Assembly: GCF_900078685.2 (NCBI RefSeq)
Contig: NZ_LT546166.1
Coordinates: forward strand, 622,313 to 686,312
Length of the DNA: 64,000 nt
Direction: 5' to 3'
From: Mycolicibacter icosiumassiliensis
GTDB lineage: Bacteria; Actinomycetota; Actinomycetes; Mycobacteriales; Mycobacteriaceae
Below the pieces are notes generated by a model. That model did not search any database. It was not told where the DNA came from and was given only the letters and a program-made list of their open reading frames with translations. Every line of letters starts with the position of its first letter. Position 1 is the first letter of the stretch. Below, in pieces: positions 46,633-54,745 of the stretch. The position numbers and the translations under genes are program-made.

Positions 46633-46673
46633 GTTACCCGTCAGTAACCATAGCTAAGTTACTGATCGGTAAC
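46633..46673. promoter_or_regulatory. Two tandem operator-like palindromes upstream of etfD
   Basis: GTTACCCGTCAGTAAC (46633-46648) and GTTACTGATCGGTAAC (46658-46673) share the arms GTTAC/GTAAC and are spaced 25 bases centre to centre. The second ends 23 bases before the etfD start. They look like sites for one dimeric TetR-type repressor of lipid metabolism; the regulator is not identified. Confidence 0.75.
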
Positions 46674-46695
46674 TTGTGGATGGGAGAGGCTCTCC

Positions 46696-49047
46696 GTGAC
46701 CGAAAATACCCAGATGCTGATCAGGCTGGTGGTCGGCCTGTCCATGACGGGACTTGTTGGCCTGCTGGCCGCACGCCGGGTGTTCTGGCTCTTCCGACTG
46801 GTCATGTCCGGTCAGAAGGTCGGCGCCGAGCGGACCAACGACATCAGGGCCCGGATCGAGACCCAGATCCGTGAGGTCGCCGGCCAGGCCAAGCTGCTGA
46901 AGTGGAACATCCCGGGTATCGCGCACTTCTTCACCATGTGGGCGTTCTTCGTTCTGATCACGGTGTACATCGAGGCCTACGGCCAGATGTTCACCCCACA
47001 CTTCGCCATCCCGATCGTCGGCCACTGGGACTTCCTGGGCTTCATGCAGGACTTCTTCATCACCGCGGTCACCCTGTCGATCTTCGTGTTCATGGTCATC
47101 CGGGTCCTGCGCAACCCGACCGAGCACGGCCGGTCGTCCCGGTTCTACGGCTCGCACAACGGCGGTGCGTGGCTGATCCTCGTGATGATCCTCAACGTGG
47201 TCTGGACCTTCCTGCTGCTGCGCGGCGCCGCGGTCAACACCGGCACCCTGCCCTACGGCAAGGGCGCCTACCTGTCGCATCTGATGGGCAAGCTCATGGC
47301 ACCGTTGGGGCTCGCCGTCAACGAGAACATCGAGACCGGCGCTCTGCTGCTGCACGTTGCGGTGGCACTGGGCTTCCTGCTGATCGTGCTGCACTCCAAG
47401 CACCTGCACATCTTCTTGGCCCCGATCAACGTCACCTTCAAGCGACTGCCCAACGCGCTGGGCCCGCTGCTGCCGATCGAGTACCAGGGCGAACCGCTGG
47501 ACTTCGACAACCCGCCGGAAGACGCGGTGTTCGGCCGCGGCAAGATCGACGACTTTACCTGGAAGGGCATGCTCGACTTCGCCACCTGTACCGAGTGTGG
47601 CCGCTGCCAGTCGCAGTGTCCCGCCTGGAACACCGGCAAGCCACTGAGCCCCAAGTTGGTCATCATGGACTTGCGTGACCACTGGATGGCCAAGGCCCCC
47701 TACCTGCTCGGCGACAAGCCGATGCCGACCGGCGAGGTCGATCTGGCCGACGCCCAGCCGCTGCCCGGCCACCACGTACCGGAGAAGGGCTTCGAGCGTA
47801 TCGGCGGCTCCGGCCCGGAGCAGGCCGTCCGCCCACTGGTGGGCACCGCCGAAGAAGGCGGCGTGATCGACCCCGACGTGCTGTGGTCCTGCACCAACTG
47901 TGGCGCCTGCGTCGAGCAGTGCCCGGTGGACATCGAGCACATCGACCACATCGTCGACATGCGCCGCTACCAGGTGCTGGTGGAGTCCGAGTTCCCCTCC
48001 GAGTTGGGTGTGCTGTTCAAGAACCTGGAGAACAAGGGCAACCCGTGGGGGCAGAACGCCAAGGAGCGCACCTCCTGGATCGACGAGCTCAACTTCGACA
48101 TCCCGGTCTACGGCCAGGACGTCGACAGCTTCGACGGGTTCGAGTACCTGTTCTGGGTGGGGTGCGCGGGCGCCTATGAGGACCGCGCCAAGAAGACCAC
48201 CAAGGCCACCGCGGAGCTGCTGGCCGCTGCCGGCGTGAAGTTCCTGGTGCTGGGCACCGGGGAGACCTGCACCGGCGACCCGGCCCGGCGTGCCGGCAAC
48301 GAATTCCTGTTCCAGCAGTTGGCCTCTCAGAACGTCGAAATGCTCAACGAAGTGTTCGACGGCCTGGACAAGCCAGACCGCAAGATCATCGCCAGCTGCC
48401 CACACTGCTTCAACACGATCTCTCGTGAATACCCGCAGCTGGGCAGCGAATACACGGTGCTGCACCACACCCAGGTGCTCAACCGGCTGGTTCGCGACAA
48501 GCGACTGATTCCGGTCGCTCCGGTGTCGCGGGAGGTCACCTACCACGACCCGTGCTTCCTGGGCCGCCACAACAAGGTCTACGAGCCGCCACGTGAGCTG
48601 GTCGAGGCGTCGGGCGCCAACCTGGTCGAGATGCCGAGAAACAAGGACCGCTCGTTCTGTTGCGGCGCCGGCGGCGCCCGGATGTGGATGGAAGAGCACA
48701 TCGGTAAGCGGGTGAACCATGACCGCGTCGACGAGGCGCTGGCCACCGGTGCCACCACCATCGCCACCGGCTGCCCGTTCTGCCGGGTGATGGTCAGCGA
48801 CGGCCTCGACGACCGCATCGAAGCCTCCGGACGTTCCGATGTGGACGTGCGTGACATCGCCCAGCTGCTGCTGGAGTCCCTCGACATGGACGCGGTGACG
48901 TTGCCGGCCAAGGGCACTGCCGCCGAGGCCGCCGCCAAGGCCGGTCCGAAGAAGGTCGAGGAGAAGGCACCGGCGCCGGCCGCCGTGGCCACCGCGACCG
49001 CGGAGAAGCCGGCTGCCGAGGTCAAGGCCGCGGCCCCGCCCCGGTGA
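46696..49047 (+). CDS. etfD: Membrane Fe-S ETF oxidoreductase EtfD
   Basis: This protein takes electrons from the ETF of acyl-CoA dehydrogenases into the respiratory chain and is the homologue of Rv0338c, described as EtfD, required for fatty-acid oxidation. It has about five N-terminal membrane helices with His residues for haem (for example IAHFFTMW, HVAVALGFLLIVLHSKHLH). A pair of 4Fe-4S motifs follows (CTECGRCQSQCP, CTNCGACVEQCP), then two cysteine-rich CCG domains (CPHCFNTIS...CFLGRHN...CCGAGGARMW). GTG 46696 follows GGGAGAG. The frame ends at 49047, where a one-base shift separates it from its expected low-complexity tail (49044-49424). The catalytic part is complete. Confidence 0.92.
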   Translation: MTENTQMLIRLVVGLSMTGLVGLLAARRVFWLFRLVMSGQKVGAERTNDIRARIETQIREVAGQAKLLKWNIPGIAHFFTMWAFFVLITVYIEAYGQMFTPHFAIPIVGHWDFLGFMQDFFITAVTLSIFVFMVIRVLRNPTEHGRSSRFYGSHNGGAWLILVMILNVVWTFLLLRGAAVNTGTLPYGKGAYLSHLMGKLMAPLGLAVNENIETGALLLHVAVALGFLLIVLHSKHLHIFLAPINVTFKRLPNALGPLLPIEYQGEPLDFDNPPEDAVFGRGKIDDFTWKGMLDFATCTECGRCQSQCPAWNTGKPLSPKLVIMDLRDHWMAKAPYLLGDKPMPTGEVDLADAQPLPGHHVPEKGFERIGGSGPEQAVRPLVGTAEEGGVIDPDVLWSCTNCGACVEQCPVDIEHIDHIVDMRRYQVLVESEFPSELGVLFKNLENKGNPWGQNAKERTSWIDELNFDIPVYGQDVDSFDGFEYLFWVGCAGAYEDRAKKTTKATAELLAAAGVKFLVLGTGETCTGDPARRAGNEFLFQQLASQNVEMLNEVFDGLDKPDRKIIASCPHCFNTISREYPQLGSEYTVLHHTQVLNRLVRDKRLIPVAPVSREVTYHDPCFLGRHNKVYEPPRELVEASGANLVEMPRNKDRSFCCGAGGARMWMEEHIGKRVNHDRVDEALATGATTIATGCPFCRVMVSDGLDDRIEASGRSDVDVRDIAQLLLESLDMDAVTLPAKGTAAEAAAKAGPKKVEEKAPAPAAVATATAEKPAAEVKAAAPPR
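46727..46789. repeat. 63-bp inverted repeat, right copy
   Basis: This is an exact reverse complement of 46321-46383. It encodes part of the first membrane helix of EtfD (LVVGLSMTGLVGLLAARRVF), which is conserved protein sequence, so this is likely the original copy. The two copies are separated by 343 bp. Confidence 0.97.
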
Positions 49048-49424
49048 AGGGGCTCGGGATGGCCGGTGGCGCCAAGCGCCCGGGTGCCAAGAAGGCGGCC
49101 CCAGCCGCCGCCCCCGCGGCCAGCGCTCCCGCACCCGCGGCGCCCGCAGCTCCCGCAGAGCCGGCCGCACCCGCGACTCCGGCCGCTCCGGTCAAGGGCC
49201 TGGGCATGGCAGCAGGCGCCCGCAAGCCCGGGGCCAAGAAGGCGGCCCCGGCCGCCGAGCCTGCCCAAGCCGCCCCGGAACCGGCTTCCGCGCCGGTTGC
49301 CGTCGAGCCCGAGCCTGCGCAGGCGGCTCCCGAGGCTGCTCCGGCAGCGGAGGCGCCCAAGGAACAGCCGCCGGTGAAGGGGCTGGGCATCCAGCGCGGG
49401 GCGAAGCCACCGGGCAAACGCTGA
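49044..49424 (+). CDS. Displaced C-terminal tail of EtfD (Ala/Pro-rich KGLG repeats)
   Basis: This frame of 126 codons overlaps the etfD stop by four bases (GTGA) and continues the protein in the -1 frame. It contains three KGLG(M/I) repeats, each followed by GA(K/R)xPG, separated by Ala/Pro-rich linkers. Rv0338c is about 100 residues longer than the broken frame here and ends in similar repeats as I recall. Either a base is missing in the C-rich run near 49035-49044 or the tail is translated by re-initiation or frameshifting. It is unlikely to be an independent gene. Confidence 0.6.
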   Translation: MKGLGMAGGAKRPGAKKAAPAAAPAASAPAPAAPAAPAEPAAPATPAAPVKGLGMAAGARKPGAKKAAPAAEPAQAAPEPASAPVAVEPEPAQAAPEAAPAAEAPKEQPPVKGLGIQRGAKPPGKR

Positions 49425-49427
49425 GAT

Positions 49428-49471
49428 AACAAGTTGGGGCCGTGTGCATGCACATACGGCCCCAACTTGTT
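49428..49471 (+). terminator. Hairpin after etfD
   Basis: The arms 49428-49443 and 49456-49471 are perfectly complementary over 16 bases, and the loop contains the palindrome GTGCATGCAC. It starts three bases after the stop of the EtfD tail and ends 18 bases before aspC. Confidence 0.85.
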
Positions 49472-49488
49472 TCTCGGGCAAATTTTGA

Positions 49489-50793
49489 TTGGACAGTTAT
49501 GGGACCATTGTCAACGTGACCGCTCACCAGTTGCCGCACCAGATGCCCTGGCCTGCCACCGGCAGTGCGCCTCGGCAGCGTACGTTCGCGCAGTCCACCA
49601 AACTGCAGGACGTTCTCTACGAGATCCGCGGTCCGATCCACGCCCAGGCCGCCCGGATGGAGGCCGAGGGGCACCGCATCCTCAAGCTCAACATCGGCAA
49701 CCCGGCGCCGTTCGGGTTCGACGCGCCCGACGTGATCATGCGGGACATGATCCAGGCACTGCCGTATGCACAGGGCTACTCGGATTCCCAGGGCATCCTG
49801 CCGGCCCGGCGCGCGGTGGTCACCCGCTACGAGCTGGTTGAGGGATTCCCGCGCTTCGACGTCGACGATGTCTACCTGGGCAACGGCGTATCCGAGCTGA
49901 TTTCGCTGGTGCTGCAGGCGCTGTTGGACAACGGCGACCAGGTGCTGATCCCGGCCCCGGACTACCCGCTGTGGACGGCGTCGACCTCGCTGGCCGGCGG
50001 CACGCCGGTGCACTATCTGTGCGACGAGACCCAGGGCTGGCAGCCCGACATCGCCGACATGGAATCGAAGATCACCGAACGCACCAAGGCGTTGGTGGTG
50101 ATCAACCCCAACAACCCGACCGGCGCGGTCTACAGCCGCGAGGTGCTCAGTCAGATCGCCGAATTGGCCCGCAAGCATCAGCTGTTGCTGTTGGCCGACG
50201 AGATCTACGACAAGATCCTCTACGACGACGCCGAGCACACCAGCCTGGCCACCCTGGCGCCGGATCTGTTGTGTTTGACCTTCAACGGCCTGTCGAAGGC
50301 CTACCGGGTGGCCGGCTACCGCTCCGGTTGGCTGGCGATCACCGGCCCCAAGGAGCACGCGACCAGCTTCCTGGAGGGCATTAACCTGCTGGCCAACATG
50401 CGACTGTGCCCGAATGTGCCGGCCCAGCACGCCATTCAGGTGGCGTTGGGCGGCCACCAGAGCATCGACGACCTGGTGCTGCCGGGTGGGCGGCTGCTCG
50501 AACAGCGGGACGTCGCCTGGAGCAAGCTCAACGAGATCCCGGGCGTCTCCTGCGTGAAGCCCCGCGGTGCGCTGTACGCGTTCCCGCGACTGGACCCCGA
50601 GGTCTACCCGATCGACAACGACGAGCAGTTGGTCTTGGACCTGTTGCTGCAGGAGAAGATCCTGGTCACCCAGGGCACCGGGTTCAACTGGCCGGCGCCG
50701 GACCACCTGCGCATCGTGACGCTGCCGTGGGCTCGCGACCTGTCCAGCGCGATCGAGCGCCTGGGCAACTTCCTGGTCAGCTACCGGCCCTAG
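49489..50793 (+). CDS. aspC: Aspartate/alanine-type aminotransferase AspC
   Basis: This 434-residue (TTG start) class I PLP aminotransferase has the PLP-binding features NIGNPAPFGF, APDYPLWTASTSLAGG, INPNNPTGAVYS, LLADEIYDKILYDD and the Schiff-base Lys in FNGLSKAYRVAGYRSGW. It corresponds to Rv0337c (AspC). The strong likeness to E. coli AlaA leaves open whether alanine or aspartate is the main substrate. TTG 49489 gives an N terminus DSYGTIVNVT similar to that recalled for Rv0337c; GTG 49516 is the alternative start. The gene lies beyond the etfD hairpin, so it probably has its own promoter. Confidence 0.92.
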   Translation: MDSYGTIVNVTAHQLPHQMPWPATGSAPRQRTFAQSTKLQDVLYEIRGPIHAQAARMEAEGHRILKLNIGNPAPFGFDAPDVIMRDMIQALPYAQGYSDSQGILPARRAVVTRYELVEGFPRFDVDDVYLGNGVSELISLVLQALLDNGDQVLIPAPDYPLWTASTSLAGGTPVHYLCDETQGWQPDIADMESKITERTKALVVINPNNPTGAVYSREVLSQIAELARKHQLLLLADEIYDKILYDDAEHTSLATLAPDLLCLTFNGLSKAYRVAGYRSGWLAITGPKEHATSFLEGINLLANMRLCPNVPAQHAIQVALGGHQSIDDLVLPGGRLLEQRDVAWSKLNEIPGVSCVKPRGALYAFPRLDPEVYPIDNDEQLVLDLLLQEKILVTQGTGFNWPAPDHLRIVTLPWARDLSSAIERLGNFLVSYRP

Positions 50794-51229
50794 TTCTTGG
50801 GCGAGCGCATGCTGCCACCGGAATCGCGTGGGAGACAATGCCGATGCCCCAGCCGAGGATGGGCCAGACCGGCCAGAAGTACCACGCACCGGCGAACACC
50901 GCGGTCACCAACCAGATGCCGATCATCAACACCGACACCCCCAGGTAAGCGGCCAGGTGAATCTGGACGCCTCGTCGGGCAGCAGCGCTGCGCTGCGCAC
51001 GACGGCGCGGGTCTCGCCTGATGATCTGCGCGACAGGTAGATCGGCAACCAGATCATTGAGCGGTCCGGCGGTTTGAGCCTCAAACGCTCGGGCCAGTCG
51101 TGTCTCGTATTCCTGCATCGACAGGTATCCCTGGGTGAATGCCTGACCGAGCTGGTCGGCGGCACAGGCCCGCTCCGGATCACCCACGCGTACAGCAGAT
51201 TCCGATGGCGTGACGAATCTGGTGGTCAT
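50777..51229 (-). CDS. DUF1707/2TM-domain membrane protein
   Basis: This 150-residue protein has the DUF1707 pattern at residues 14-66: VRVGDPERACAADQLGQAFTQGYLSMQEYETRLARAFEAQTAGPLNDLVADLP. The conserved segment is usually DRE...L..A...G.L...E...R...A..A.T...L..L..DLP. Two membrane segments follow (about 90-110 and 112-135, with GIWLVTAVFAGAWYFWPVWPILGWG). The role is unknown, possibly in cell envelope or signalling. Its end overlaps the end of aspC by 17 bases on the opposite strand. It follows the carotenoid oxygenase gene by nine bases and is probably co-transcribed with it. Confidence 0.85.
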   Translation of the reverse strand: MTTRFVTPSESAVRVGDPERACAADQLGQAFTQGYLSMQEYETRLARAFEAQTAGPLNDLVADLPVAQIIRRDPRRRAQRSAAARRGVQIHLAAYLGVSVLMIGIWLVTAVFAGAWYFWPVWPILGWGIGIVSHAIPVAACARPRTRAGS

Positions 51230-51238
51230 GTCGCACCC

Positions 51239-52684
51239 CTATTGCCCGGTCGGCACCCAGTTGCCGTGGAATCCGGCGGGAACACGGTGTGGCAGGTGGA
51301 TGGCCGCGATGTCACCCAACGTGGCGGCGTCCAGGACCGCCAGCTCGCTGGTGTCCGTCGAACTGTCGTAGACGAAGCCCATCAGGACACCGTCATCTTC
51401 GGCCGCGGCCGCCGACTTCGGATGGAAAACGAACTCACCCAACTGTTTTCCCTCACCGAACGAACGTGTCGCTGCCGAACCGCCGACCAGGTCGTGCTTG
51501 AGCAGCGTCGCGTCGGGCACCACGCCGTTGCCGATACTGACCGCGTAGCCGAACCGGTGCCGCTTGCCGACCAATCGTTCGTCAACCCGGGGAAACTCTT
51601 GACCACGGTCGTCCACCCGAGATTCGCGAACCTTGCCGTCGGCCAGGTCGACGGTCCAACGTTCCAGCGTGGGCAGACCCTCGGCGGGGCCACGCATCTC
51701 GGTGTCGAACATCTTCGGGTGCCGGACCACGTCGAGTACGACGGTGTCGCCCTCGTCGTAGGCATTCATCGGATGGAACACGTAGCACGGTTCGATCTCG
51801 AACCACCGAACATCCGCGTTGCCCCCGTCACGTGGCATTACGCCCACCCGCGCAGGGTATTTCGGGTTCCACCGATACGGCATGGTGCGCACGCTGTTCT
51901 TGGGCATCGGCAACCGGGCCATGATCGGGTCCGGGATGCGCACCCGCCCGATCAGCGCCGACATGATCAGGCGCACCGGTAGCCGCAGACCGGGCGGCGC
52001 CGCACCCTGGGCGACCTGGCGGGTGTCGAACGTGACCGGCAGGTCATAGAAGACGACGTGCTTCTCGGTGAGCGAGAAGTCGTGCATCATCGGCGAACCG
52101 GTGACCTCGATATCGACGGTGCGCCGCGCCCGACCGTCGGTGCCGATCACCGAGTACTGGACACTGTTTCCGCGGTTGAATGCGTACGAAACGGCATGCA
52201 GCTCACCGGTGTCGGGGTCACGTTTGGGATGCGCGGTGTACCCGCCCGACAGCGTGCCGTCGAAGTCGCAGGTGCCGACGGTTTCCAGCTCGTCGGTCAG
52301 CTCGTAGCAGGCGATGCCGCCCTCGATCAGCGCGAGGGTACGCCCGGCATGTCCGATCACGTTGGTGTTGGCGCCGATCCCGGAAGCGCCGGTGTGCCGG
52401 CCGGGGCGCGGCGGTTCGCCAAGCGCGGCTGCGGTCTGCGGGCCTCGCACGTAGCGGTTGCGGTACCACTGCGCCTTGCCGTCGCGAAGGCGTACGCCGT
52501 GCACCATGCCGTCACCGATGAACCAGTGATAAAAGGCGGGATCGATTTCGCCGACCGGGTTGGGCCCGTTTCGCAGGTAGCGCCCGTCCAGGTAGTCCGG
52601 GATGGTTCCGGTCACCGCCAGCTCGGTGAGGGTGTACTCCTGTGCAATCGGTGCGAATCCGCCCTGCAGGTAGGGATTGGTCAT
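51239..52684 (-). CDS. Carotenoid oxygenase (RPE65 family)
   Basis: This 481-residue seven-bladed beta-propeller enzyme uses Fe(II) to cleave a carotenoid, apocarotenoid or stilbene double bond with O2. The four iron His residues are in GGYTAHPKRD, SPMMHDFSLT, YVFHPMNAYDEG and AGFHGNWVP. The opening GTIPDYLDGRYLRNGPNPVGE and FIGDGMVHGVRL are also diagnostic. ATG 52684 has GGAGG just upstream. It is divergent from a TetR regulator, with a double operator between them, so it is probably induced by its substrate. M. tuberculosis has related enzymes, but not at this site as far as I recall. Confidence 0.93.
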   Translation of the reverse strand: MTNPYLQGGFAPIAQEYTLTELAVTGTIPDYLDGRYLRNGPNPVGEIDPAFYHWFIGDGMVHGVRLRDGKAQWYRNRYVRGPQTAAALGEPPRPGRHTGASGIGANTNVIGHAGRTLALIEGGIACYELTDELETVGTCDFDGTLSGGYTAHPKRDPDTGELHAVSYAFNRGNSVQYSVIGTDGRARRTVDIEVTGSPMMHDFSLTEKHVVFYDLPVTFDTRQVAQGAAPPGLRLPVRLIMSALIGRVRIPDPIMARLPMPKNSVRTMPYRWNPKYPARVGVMPRDGGNADVRWFEIEPCYVFHPMNAYDEGDTVVLDVVRHPKMFDTEMRGPAEGLPTLERWTVDLADGKVRESRVDDRGQEFPRVDERLVGKRHRFGYAVSIGNGVVPDATLLKHDLVGGSAATRSFGEGKQLGEFVFHPKSAAAAEDDGVLMGFVYDSSTDTSELAVLDAATLGDIAAIHLPHRVPAGFHGNWVPTGQ

Positions 52685-52700
52685 CGGACACCTCCGGTCC

Positions 52701-52735
52701 ATAACGATGTTATTCGCTATGTATAACACCGTTAT
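52701..52735. promoter_or_regulatory. Double operator between carotenoid oxygenase and TetR genes
   Basis: ATAACGATGTTAT (52701-52713) and ATAACACCGTTAT (52723-52735) are both ATAAC-N3-GTTAT palindromes spaced 22 bases apart, about two helical turns. Together with flanking CC and GG they also make a larger inverted repeat. This fits two TetR dimers binding one face of the DNA. Confidence 0.85.
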
Positions 52736-52741
52736 GGCAGG

Positions 52742-53407
52742 ATGGCAAGGGTGAATTTGAGCCCGCGCGATCGCCTGATCGAGGCCGGTACCCGACTACT
52801 GGAGAGCGAAGGCCCCGAGTCTTTGCAGGCCCGGAAAGTCGCCGCCGAAATCGGGGCCTCCACCATGGCCGTCTACACCCACTTCGGCGGCATGAACGGC
52901 CTCCTGGAGGCGATCGTCTCCGCCGCGTTCGAGCGTTTCGGCGCCGCGCTGGCGTCGGCACCCAAGACTGACGATCCGATGGCCGACTTCTTCGTGATGG
53001 GCCACGCCTACCGGGAGTTCGCGCTAGCCAGCCCGCAGCGCTATCGGCTGATGTTCGGGCTGGCCGCGCCGCAGAAGCTTCACGTTCCCGAGATGCCGGT
53101 AGCGACGGCGACCTTCGATCAACTCGTCACCGCCGTCGAGCGGATCGTCACCACCGGCCGGATCCGCGCGGACGACACCGTCGAGCTGGCCGGGCGAATT
53201 TGGAGCATGATCCACGGTGTGGTGCTCCTGGAACTTGTCGGCACGTTCGAGCAGGACGGCCGGGCCCTGACCCACATCCTCAGCCCGATGACGATCGACA
53301 TGTTCGTCGGGATGGGCGACAGTCGGGAACGCGCCGAACTGTCGCTGCGGCGGGCGGCCGAGGCGATCAAGCAGACGCGCACCGAAGCCCATCCCTCGCC
53401 AGAGTGA
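52742..53407 (+). CDS. TetR-family regulator divergent from carotenoid oxygenase
   Basis: This 221-residue protein has the DNA-binding region PRDRLIEAGTRLLESEGPESLQARKVAAEIGASTMAVYTHFGGMNGLLEAIVS. The C-terminal ligand domain is of the WHG type (AYREFALASPQRYRLMFGL). The ATG at 52742 is six bases after the nearer operator, so the transcript may be leaderless, which is common in mycobacteria; GTG 52751 is an alternative start. It most likely represses both itself and the carotenoid oxygenase-DUF1707 unit. Confidence 0.88.
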   Translation: MARVNLSPRDRLIEAGTRLLESEGPESLQARKVAAEIGASTMAVYTHFGGMNGLLEAIVSAAFERFGAALASAPKTDDPMADFFVMGHAYREFALASPQRYRLMFGLAAPQKLHVPEMPVATATFDQLVTAVERIVTTGRIRADDTVELAGRIWSMIHGVVLLELVGTFEQDGRALTHILSPMTIDMFVGMGDSRERAELSLRRAAEAIKQTRTEAHPSPE

Positions 53408-53466
53408 ATCTCACGACGCGTCGCCGGCGCGTCATGACGCAGGATTCCCACTCGGCGGGCGGGAAG

Positions 53467-54333
53467 TCACCGACGATCCAGCAATCCCATCAGGTAATCG
53501 CCGTAGCCGGACTTGCCCAGCGCTGCGGCACGGCCGGCGAGTGCAGCGTCGTCGATGAAGCCCATCCGCCAGGCGACCTCTTCGGGGACACCGATCTTGA
53601 GGCCCTGGCGGCGCTCGACGGTGCGAACGTAATCGCCGGCGTCCAGCAGTGAGTCGAACGTACCGGTGTCCAACCACGCGGTGCCCCGAGCCAGGGTCTC
53701 GACCGTGAGTCGGCCCTGATCGAGGTAGGTCTGATTGATGTCGGTGATCTCGTACTCGCCGCGCGCGGAAGGCTTGAGACCCCTGGCGATCTCAACGACG
53801 TCGTTGTCATAGAAATACAGCCCGGGTATCGCGTAGTGCGAGCTGGGCGCGGTCGGCTTCTCCACCACCGACACCGCTGAGCCGTTCACATCGAACTCGA
53901 CCACACCGTAGGCCGACGGGTCGGCCATCCAATACGCGAAAATAACCGCACCGGAAAGGGATTGGTGGCGCCGCAGACTGGTCCCCAAGCCGGCGCCGTA
54001 GAAGATGTTGTCCCCCAACACCAGCACAACAGAATCGGTGCCGATGTGGTCGGCGCCGATCACGAACGCCCGCGCCAGCCCGTCGGGCTGCTCTTGAATG
54101 GCGTAGCTGATGTCGACCCCGAATGCACTGCCGTCCCCCAACAGTCGCTGGAAGGCGGGCGCGTCGTGACCGGTGGTGATCACCTGAATGTCCCGAATGC
54201 CCGCCAGCATCAGCGTGCATAGCGGGTAGTAGACCAGCGGCTTGTCGTACACCGGCAGCAGCTGCTTGCTCACGCCCCTGGTGATCGGATGCAGGCGGGT
54301 ACCGGAGCCACCGGCCAGGATGATCCCGCGCAT
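53467..54333 (-). CDS. rmlA: Glucose-1-phosphate thymidylyltransferase RmlA
   Basis: This 288-residue enzyme makes dTDP-glucose, the first step of dTDP-rhamnose synthesis for the arabinogalactan-peptidoglycan linker. The nucleotide-binding start [32 protein letters not shown] is intact, as are [15 protein letters not shown], the sugar-phosphate site [27 protein letters not shown] and [17 protein letters not shown]. Length and position match Rv0334. The gene is on the minus strand, 59 bases from the convergent TetR gene, and is followed upstream by a SnoaL-like gene. Confidence 0.97.
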   Translation of the reverse strand: MRGIILAGGSGTRLHPITRGVSKQLLPVYDKPLVYYPLCTLMLAGIRDIQVITTGHDAPAFQRLLGDGSAFGVDISYAIQEQPDGLARAFVIGADHIGTDSVVLVLGDNIFYGAGLGTSLRRHQSLSGAVIFAYWMADPSAYGVVEFDVNGSAVSVVEKPTAPSSHYAIPGLYFYDNDVVEIARGLKPSARGEYEITDINQTYLDQGRLTVETLARGTAWLDTGTFDSLLDAGDYVRTVERRQGLKIGVPEEVAWRMGFIDDAALAGRAAALGKSGYGDYLMGLLDRR

Positions 54334-54363
54334 GCAGCTCAGCCTAACCGCCGTCGATGCCGC

Positions 54364-54723
54364 TCAGTCCACCCGATCGGCCTCGGTGAGGTCCGTGGCG
54401 GCCAGGGCGGCGTCCAGATCCTGGTGGCGGAAAACCGCGGTGACGCGGTCATGCACCACCCGGAAGGCGACTGCCTGGGCTGCACCCGCTCCCGCGGGGA
54501 TCAGCTCGGCCACCACCACACCGTCGTGCACATACATCCGGCCGATTCCGGTGCTCACCTGGGCCGAAGCCGCCCACCCGCGCAATGCCTGATGACCCTG
54601 CCCGGCGCCGTTGGCGTCGGCCACTTCGATGTCGTCGCTGGACAGCTGTTCCAGGGTGTCCAGATCACCGGCGGCCAGGGCGTCGTGCCAGGCGAGGACC
54701 GTTGCGATCTCCGATGTGCTCAT
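54364..54723 (-). CDS. SnoaL-like (NTF2-fold) protein
   Basis: This 119-residue protein has a single NTF2-like cone domain: TVLAWHDALAAGDLDTLEQLSSDDIEVADANGAGQGHQALRGWAAS, followed by strands ending VTAVFRHQDLDAALAATDL. The family includes small isomerases, cyclases and ligand-binding proteins. No catalytic residue assignment is safe. It corresponds to Rv0333 by position. ATG 54723 is preferred over a TTG three codons upstream. It lies between rmlA (30 bases) and the maleylpyruvate isomerase-like gene (22 bases), all on the minus strand. Confidence 0.78.
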   Translation of the reverse strand: MSTSEIATVLAWHDALAAGDLDTLEQLSSDDIEVADANGAGQGHQALRGWAASAQVSTGIGRMYVHDGVVVAELIPAGAGAAQAVAFRVVHDRVTAVFRHQDLDAALAATDLTEADRVD

Positions 54724-54745
54724 GCTCGCCAAAACTACCGCCCGA

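Noticed and set aside
49030..49050. Programmed -1 frameshifting in etfD
   Set aside because: No canonical slippery heptamer followed by a pseudoknot is visible; a simple base loss or sequencing error is more likely.
46654..49170. A very long open frame on the minus strand opposite etfD
   Set aside because: It is a shadow of the GC-rich codon pattern of etfD; it has no domain, and etfD shows clear Fe-S motifs on the other strand.
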